Source: JANPCX01 sp031431125 (GTDB lineage: Bacteria; Pseudomonadota; Gammaproteobacteria; Burkholderiales; Burkholderiaceae_C). Taken from it: 64,000 nucleotides of DNA. The notes beneath the pieces are model-generated. The model did no database searches. It was not told the DNA's origin and saw nothing but the letters and a program-made list of their open reading frames with translations. The stretch spans positions 1 through 64,000 of the forward strand of contig JANPCX010000085.1 of NCBI GenBank assembly GCA_031431125.1, written 5' to 3'. Made by a program: the position numbers and the translations under genes. Shown one piece after another: positions 60,829 to 64,000 of the stretch (position 1 is its first letter; every line of letters begins with the position of its first letter).

Positions 60829-61965
60829 ATGCAAGCAACGCCACTATTGTCGGTGCAGTCAGGCCCCGGGCTTGGCGCGGCCAAGCGGGTCTTGGTGGCA
60901 GCCTTGCTGTTGGTGCTGCTGTTGCATTGGGTTTTGCTCAGCGGCTGGTTACTGGGGGCCAGTGGCAAGCCTCCGCCCGATGCGCCACCGTCAAGGTTGA
61001 TTCAGTTTCGCGAGGTCACCTTGCCCGCGGCTGCCCCGCCACCCGTCGCGCAAGCAGCGCCTGACGTTGCACCGGCGGCGGTACGAGCCACAACACCTCC
61101 TTCGCCTCGCCCTGTGGGCGCCTCGCCTCCCTCTGCGGTCGCATCCGCGCCAACGAGCGATCCCGCTCTGGCGCCGCCCATGACCATCCCCGACCCAATC
61201 CAGGAATCGGCGCCCACCCCCATGGCGCAAGCGGCGAATGAACCGGAACAGATGGCGCAGATCGAACCACCTTCCCCCACGGCAGCGGACCCCACCGGCG
61301 TACAAGCGTGGCCCGGTGTTGATTCTGACGCCCCGATCTACCGAGTCGCGTTGCCACCGGGTTTCAAACACAGTTATGTCCTTCGCCGTGGCCTGATCAC
61401 GGGCACCGCCGAGCTCTCGTGGGCGCCGGCAGGTGGGCGCTATGAAGTGAGCTTGAGTGGTAGCGCCCTCGGTTTTTCATTGGTTCAGCACAGCAAAGGC
61501 CGCTTCGACGTTACTGGCCTGGAACCCGAGCGTTTCACCACAAAAGCCTCGGGTCGAGCTGAACTGGCGGCCAACTTTCAACGAGAGGAGGGGGTGATCA
61601 GTTTCTCAGGGCCCAGTCGTCGATATGCCTGGCGCTTGGGTGCCCAAGACCGAATCAGCGTCTATGTGCAGCTGGCGGCCATCCTGGCCGCAGAATCGTC
61701 ACGTTTGACTGAAGGTCAACGGTTTGGCTTGCCTGTGGTGAGCGAACGCGGTGAAGCTGACGTCTGGACCTTCCGCATCGTGGGTTGGGAGGTGGTCAAT
61801 ACGGCATCTGGGGACGTTCGAGCCGTACGGCTTGTGCGCGAAATGCGAAAGCCCAACGATCAAGCTGCTGAGATTTGGATGGACGAGAAGCGCCACTATG
61901 TCCCAGTGCGCATTCGTTTGGGGAACGAAGACGACGCCAACCGATGGGAATTGCTTCGAGACTGA
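60829..61965 (+). CDS. DUF3108 protein with membrane anchor and Pro-rich linker
   Basis: A 378-residue protein: an N-terminal membrane helix (VLVAALLLVLLLHWVLLSGW), a long Pro/Ala-rich linker (about 60-180) like that of TonB-type spanning proteins, and a C-terminal DUF3108 domain (YVLRRGLITGTAELSWAPAG, AEIWMDEKRHYVPVRIRL). GAGGGCGG lies before the ATG at 60829; a GTG at 60778 is an alternative. DUF3108 proteins are presumed periplasmic; function unknown. Confidence 0.82.
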   Translation: MQATPLLSVQSGPGLGAAKRVLVAALLLVLLLHWVLLSGWLLGASGKPPPDAPPSRLIQFREVTLPAAAPPPVAQAAPDVAPAAVRATTPPSPRPVGASPPSAVASAPTSDPALAPPMTIPDPIQESAPTPMAQAANEPEQMAQIEPPSPTAADPTGVQAWPGVDSDAPIYRVALPPGFKHSYVLRRGLITGTAELSWAPAGGRYEVSLSGSALGFSLVQHSKGRFDVTGLEPERFTTKASGRAELAANFQREEGVISFSGPSRRYAWRLGAQDRISVYVQLAAILAAESSRLTEGQRFGLPVVSERGEADVWTFRIVGWEVVNTASGDVRAVRLVREMRKPNDQAAEIWMDEKRHYVPVRIRLGNEDDANRWELLRD

Positions 61966-61972
61966 GCAGAAC

Positions 61973-61990
61973 CCCCCGCTTTTACGGGGG
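61973..61990 (+). terminator. Possible terminator hairpin after the DUF3108 gene
   Basis: CCCCCG and CGGGGG form a 6-bp GC stem with a CTTTTA loop, starting 8 bases after the stop codon. No T-run follows, so termination is only suggested. Confidence 0.4.
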
Positions 61991-62104
61991 TGTGCGTTCC
62001 GCGCAACCCCTGGTGGGCTTGAAACTTGAGATACTGGCTCCAACTCAGTGACGCAATGATTTGTTGTTAGACGAAGTTTTGTTTCACTCACCCGGAGCCT
62101 TGCC

Positions 62105-62413
62105 ATGCAAATGCTTTACAACTCTGAGAGTTTTGTGGTGGTTGAGTTTGACGTGCCCACGTCCTTGTTCGGTACGGTGTCGGTCTACGACGAGAACATG
62201 ACCATGCTCAAGGACAACACCGTGCTCAGTCGCGGCGGCTTTGAGATCGTGGACAAATTTGCACGCAAAGAAATTTTCATCGAAGGGGCGCTGGCCCACA
62301 GCTTCAAAGAAGGTGTGGACGCCCTCATCCTCACCCAGCCCAGCGACGAGGAAATCGACGATTACATCGCCCGCTTTTCCTCGTTGATGCACCACCCTGT
62401 GGTGGTGCACTGA
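62105..62413 (+). CDS. DUF3567 family protein
   Basis: A 102-residue protein of the DUF3567 family, largely limited to betaproteobacteria. The motif RGGFEIVDKFARKEIFIEGA is its hallmark, with MQMLYNSESFVVVEFDV at the N-terminus. Function unknown. An inverted repeat (62411-62442) begins at its stop codon. Confidence 0.9.
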   Translation: MQMLYNSESFVVVEFDVPTSLFGTVSVYDENMTMLKDNTVLSRGGFEIVDKFARKEIFIEGALAHSFKEGVDALILTQPSDEEIDDYIARFSSLMHHPVVVH

Positions 62414-62442
62414 AGGCCCATTGCCGAACTAGTGGGCCTTCA
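62411..62442 (+). terminator. Inverted repeat at the end of the DUF3567 gene
   Basis: TGAAGGCCCA (including the stop codon) pairs perfectly with TGGGCCTTCA at 62433-62442 across a 12-base loop. It has no T-run but its placement suggests a transcription stop or 3' end-stabilising structure. Confidence 0.5.
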
Positions 62443-62859
62443 CGCTGAAATTGGAAGTCGCTGTCCACGCAAGGCACAGCTCGCTACGGTGTTGCGAACG
62501 CGCACGAAACCTGCAGGTATCGCTGTGCTTCGCGTCTTGCATCGACCTGTGCCTTGCGCTTCCCTCGACTCCCATTTCAATGTGACGGCCCACCAGCATC
62601 GGGTGCAGTGGCTCTAGAGAGCAGTTTCTTTTCGCTCGCCCCATCTTCTTGTCAACCCCCAAGCCCTGGCTGCAGTTAAGGCCCCACGCCCACAAAGCGC
62701 AAGAGCAGGCACCACTTCGTTGCAACGCAGTGAGTGTGACGATTTACACGCATGCAGCGACAACGCTTGCTCATGCAAGGTGTCTTGCGGTATCGTGGTT
62801 TCAAACGTGGGTTATGCGCCCCCCCCCAGTGGGGCAAGTGGCGCGACAGGAGGTGATGG
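62443..62859. other. Gap before the AAA+ gene with a long-range inverted repeat
   Basis: About 420 bases without a supportable gene. CGCAAGGCACAG (62468-62479) is matched exactly by CTGTGCCTTGCG (62547-62558), extended by GGAAG/CTTCC, enclosing 67 bases with smaller palindromes (ACCTGCAGGT). This could be a structured small RNA or a repeat. I compared it by eye with 6S RNA and tRNAs and saw no match. The promoter of the AAA+ gene must lie here. Confidence 0.4.
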
Positions 62860-64000
62860 ATGGCACGTACTGCTGTGCACCGTGAAGCGGGCACTGCGCG
62901 CTTGTGGTTGTCGCCGGGCTTGAACGAAGCGCCGGTGCTAGACCGCATGTGTTCGCAGTTCGTGCTGACCTTGACCATGCGTCACGCCGGCCGTTTCAAC
63001 TTGCGACGTGACTGGAACAGCCTGCTCACCCTCACAGGCAAACACCTGGTGTGGCCGGAGTCCGTTTTGCTGCGGGTGCGCGAGTTTTTGGGTCAACGCT
63101 GCAAAACCAACGAGCAATGGCGTGGGCACGAAGCCTTGGGCCATGAAGCCTTCATGCAGCGTTATGGTGAATGGCGTGGCCCCTATGAAGAAAGCACTTT
63201 TTTCTTCTACCTTGATGAATACATCAAGGATGCGCCCAAGGATTTGCTCGCGGTGCTGGGCGCCACGGCCGAGTGGCTGGACCGCAGCCTGAAAAAAGAG
63301 TCCACCCTGGTGCAGAAAAACATCGACGCCTTGGGTGGTTTGCTGCAGCTCAACCCGGCCGAGCGCGCGCTTTTGCTTTACGGCACCTTGGCGCGTTACC
63401 AGCGGGAGCTGCGTGGCCTCTTGGTCGAGTTCAAAGTGTCCAATGCCCAAGAAGCCTATGCGGCCATTGCTGCGGTAGCCGGCGTGAATGAAACCGAAGT
63501 GGCCGAGGCGCTGCGTGCTGGCTCGCGCTTAGAACGCATCGGCATGGTGGAGAACCTGATCTCGGAGCACAACATCACCGACTTGGCTGACTTGATGAAA
63601 GTCAGCGATCAAATGCCGCCCGTGCTGATGCGCCACTACGAAGGTCCGTCTGACTTGATGGCTGTGTTCACGCGCCCGGCCAAACGCAGCGAACTGACGC
63701 CTACTGATTTTCAATATGTGGTGCAAGACCACCAGGTCCTCACCGCCATGCTGCGCAATGCCGTGGCACGCAAGGAGCCTGGCGTGAACGTGCTGCTTTA
63801 CGGCCCCCCTGGCACTGGCAAAACCGAATTGGCCAAGGTGGCGGCGCAGGCCGCAGGGCTGGAACTTTACGAAGTGGAATACGCAGACCGCGATGGCAAT
63901 TCGCTGTCTGGCCGCGACCGCTACCGCTCGCTGCAAATCAGCCAGGTGTTTCTCAAAAGCAGTGGCAACGTGGCGCTGCTCTTTGATGAGGTGGAGGACG
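62860..64000 (+). CDS. AAA+ family ATPase, 5' part (runs off the right edge)
   Basis: About 380 codons are present. The ATG at 62860 follows a near-ideal ribosome binding site, AGGAGGTGA (62848-62856). The N-terminal 280 residues are a helical domain I do not recognise (LFLPGL-type opening ARLWLSPGLNEAP, later DALGGLLQLNPAERALLLYG). The AAA+ core follows: Walker A GPPGTGKT at residues 315-322 and the beginning of Walker B (VALLFDEVED) at the window edge. The remainder lies outside. The family cannot be named from this part. Confidence 0.85.
   Translation, partial: MARTAVHREAGTARLWLSPGLNEAPVLDRMCSQFVLTLTMRHAGRFNLRRDWNSLLTLTGKHLVWPESVLLRVREFLGQRCKTNEQWRGHEALGHEAFMQRYGEWRGPYEESTFFFYLDEYIKDAPKDLLAVLGATAEWLDRSLKKESTLVQKNIDALGGLLQLNPAERALLLYGTLARYQRELRGLLVEFKVSNAQEAYAAIAAVAGVNETEVAEALRAGSRLERIGMVENLISEHNITDLADLMKVSDQMPPVLMRHYEGPSDLMAVFTRPAKRSELTPTDFQYVVQDHQVLTAMLRNAVARKEPGVNVLLYGPPGTGKTELAKVAAQAAGLELYEVEYADRDGNSLSGRDRYRSLQISQVFLKSSGNVALLFDEVED

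Noticed and set aside
62443..62600. Candidate 6S RNA or tRNA
   Set aside because: The open central bubble and conserved ends of 6S RNA and the TψC arm of tRNA are not present.

Overview
The window looks like chromosome of a betaproteobacterium of the order Burkholderiales, most probably family Comamonadaceae. Reasons: moderately high GC with Gram-negative gene content (LpxL-type acyltransferases, TonB/ExbBD, BepA, DUF484-dapF); families typical of this group (PhaM, DUF3567, DUF2917, DUF3108); an S-adenosylhomocysteine (SAH) riboswitch in front of ahcY; and an ahcY-tlyA-metF order. The genus cannot be fixed from sequence alone. No rRNA, tRNA, CRISPR array or prophage was seen.

Layout. 1-1.9 kb is an accessory patch: the first codons of an IS3-type transposase and a two-gene DUF262 + HEPN module, a candidate defence or toxin system. 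2.2-9.4 kb holds uvrA, a hydroxychromene-carboxylate isomerase-like gene, a large hybrid histidine kinase and a basic SWIB-domain protein. 9.7-14.7 kb is an iron-uptake operon (tonB-exbB-exbD-fiu-like receptor-piuC-like dioxygenase, minus strand) with a Fur-box-like palindrome upstream. 15-16.3 kb is a TerC gene behind a yybP-ykoY (Mn2+) type riboswitch. 16.4-25.4 kb carries envelope and cofactor genes: a holin-4 family membrane protein, BepA-like protease, moaC, a PglL/O-antigen ligase, and a minus-strand row of two LpxL-type acyltransferases, dapF, GNAT and DUF484. 25.4-33.1 kb is dominated by the S-adenosylmethionine cycle: metK, ahcY with its SAH riboswitch, tlyA and metF. 33-38.6 kb has an AlkC-type glycosylase, a LysR regulator, an SDR/DUF4386 pair and small unknowns. 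38.8-45.7 kb has serC-serA, 5-formyl-THF cyclo-ligase, TfoX, DUF2917, LysR/AraC regulators and an EamA transporter. 45.8-54.4 kb has a Tat-exported flavin oxidase, the glycolate oxidase genes glcD-glcE-(methyltransferase)-glcF, a GcvA-like regulator and an unusual chemoreceptor. 54.7-64 kb has a branched-chain-amino-acid-type binding protein, an unknown protein, a FIST protein, PhaM, a retropepsin-like protease, a FAH-family hydrolase, DUF3108, DUF3567 and a truncated AAA+ ATPase.

Three kinds of dispersed non-coding repeat stand out. Family A (three copies: 16383-16718, 37139-37313, 54665-54713) has near-perfect 31-bp inverted ends in its two larger copies, and the copies look like successive internal deletions. 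Family B (59524-59765) has perfect 21-bp inverted ends. Two dRS3-like ATTCCC-N8-GGGAAT repeat pairs flank housekeeping genes. Some of these touch genes: one A copy supplies a stop codon, another lies directly before a ribosome binding site.

Functionally, metK, ahcY, metF, 5-formyl-THF cyclo-ligase and serA/serC connect one-carbon, methionine and serine metabolism, with glycolate oxidation close by. Both riboswitches have a visible competing hairpin or pairing that could act as expression platform. All assignments come from reading motifs and gene context; no database search was run.
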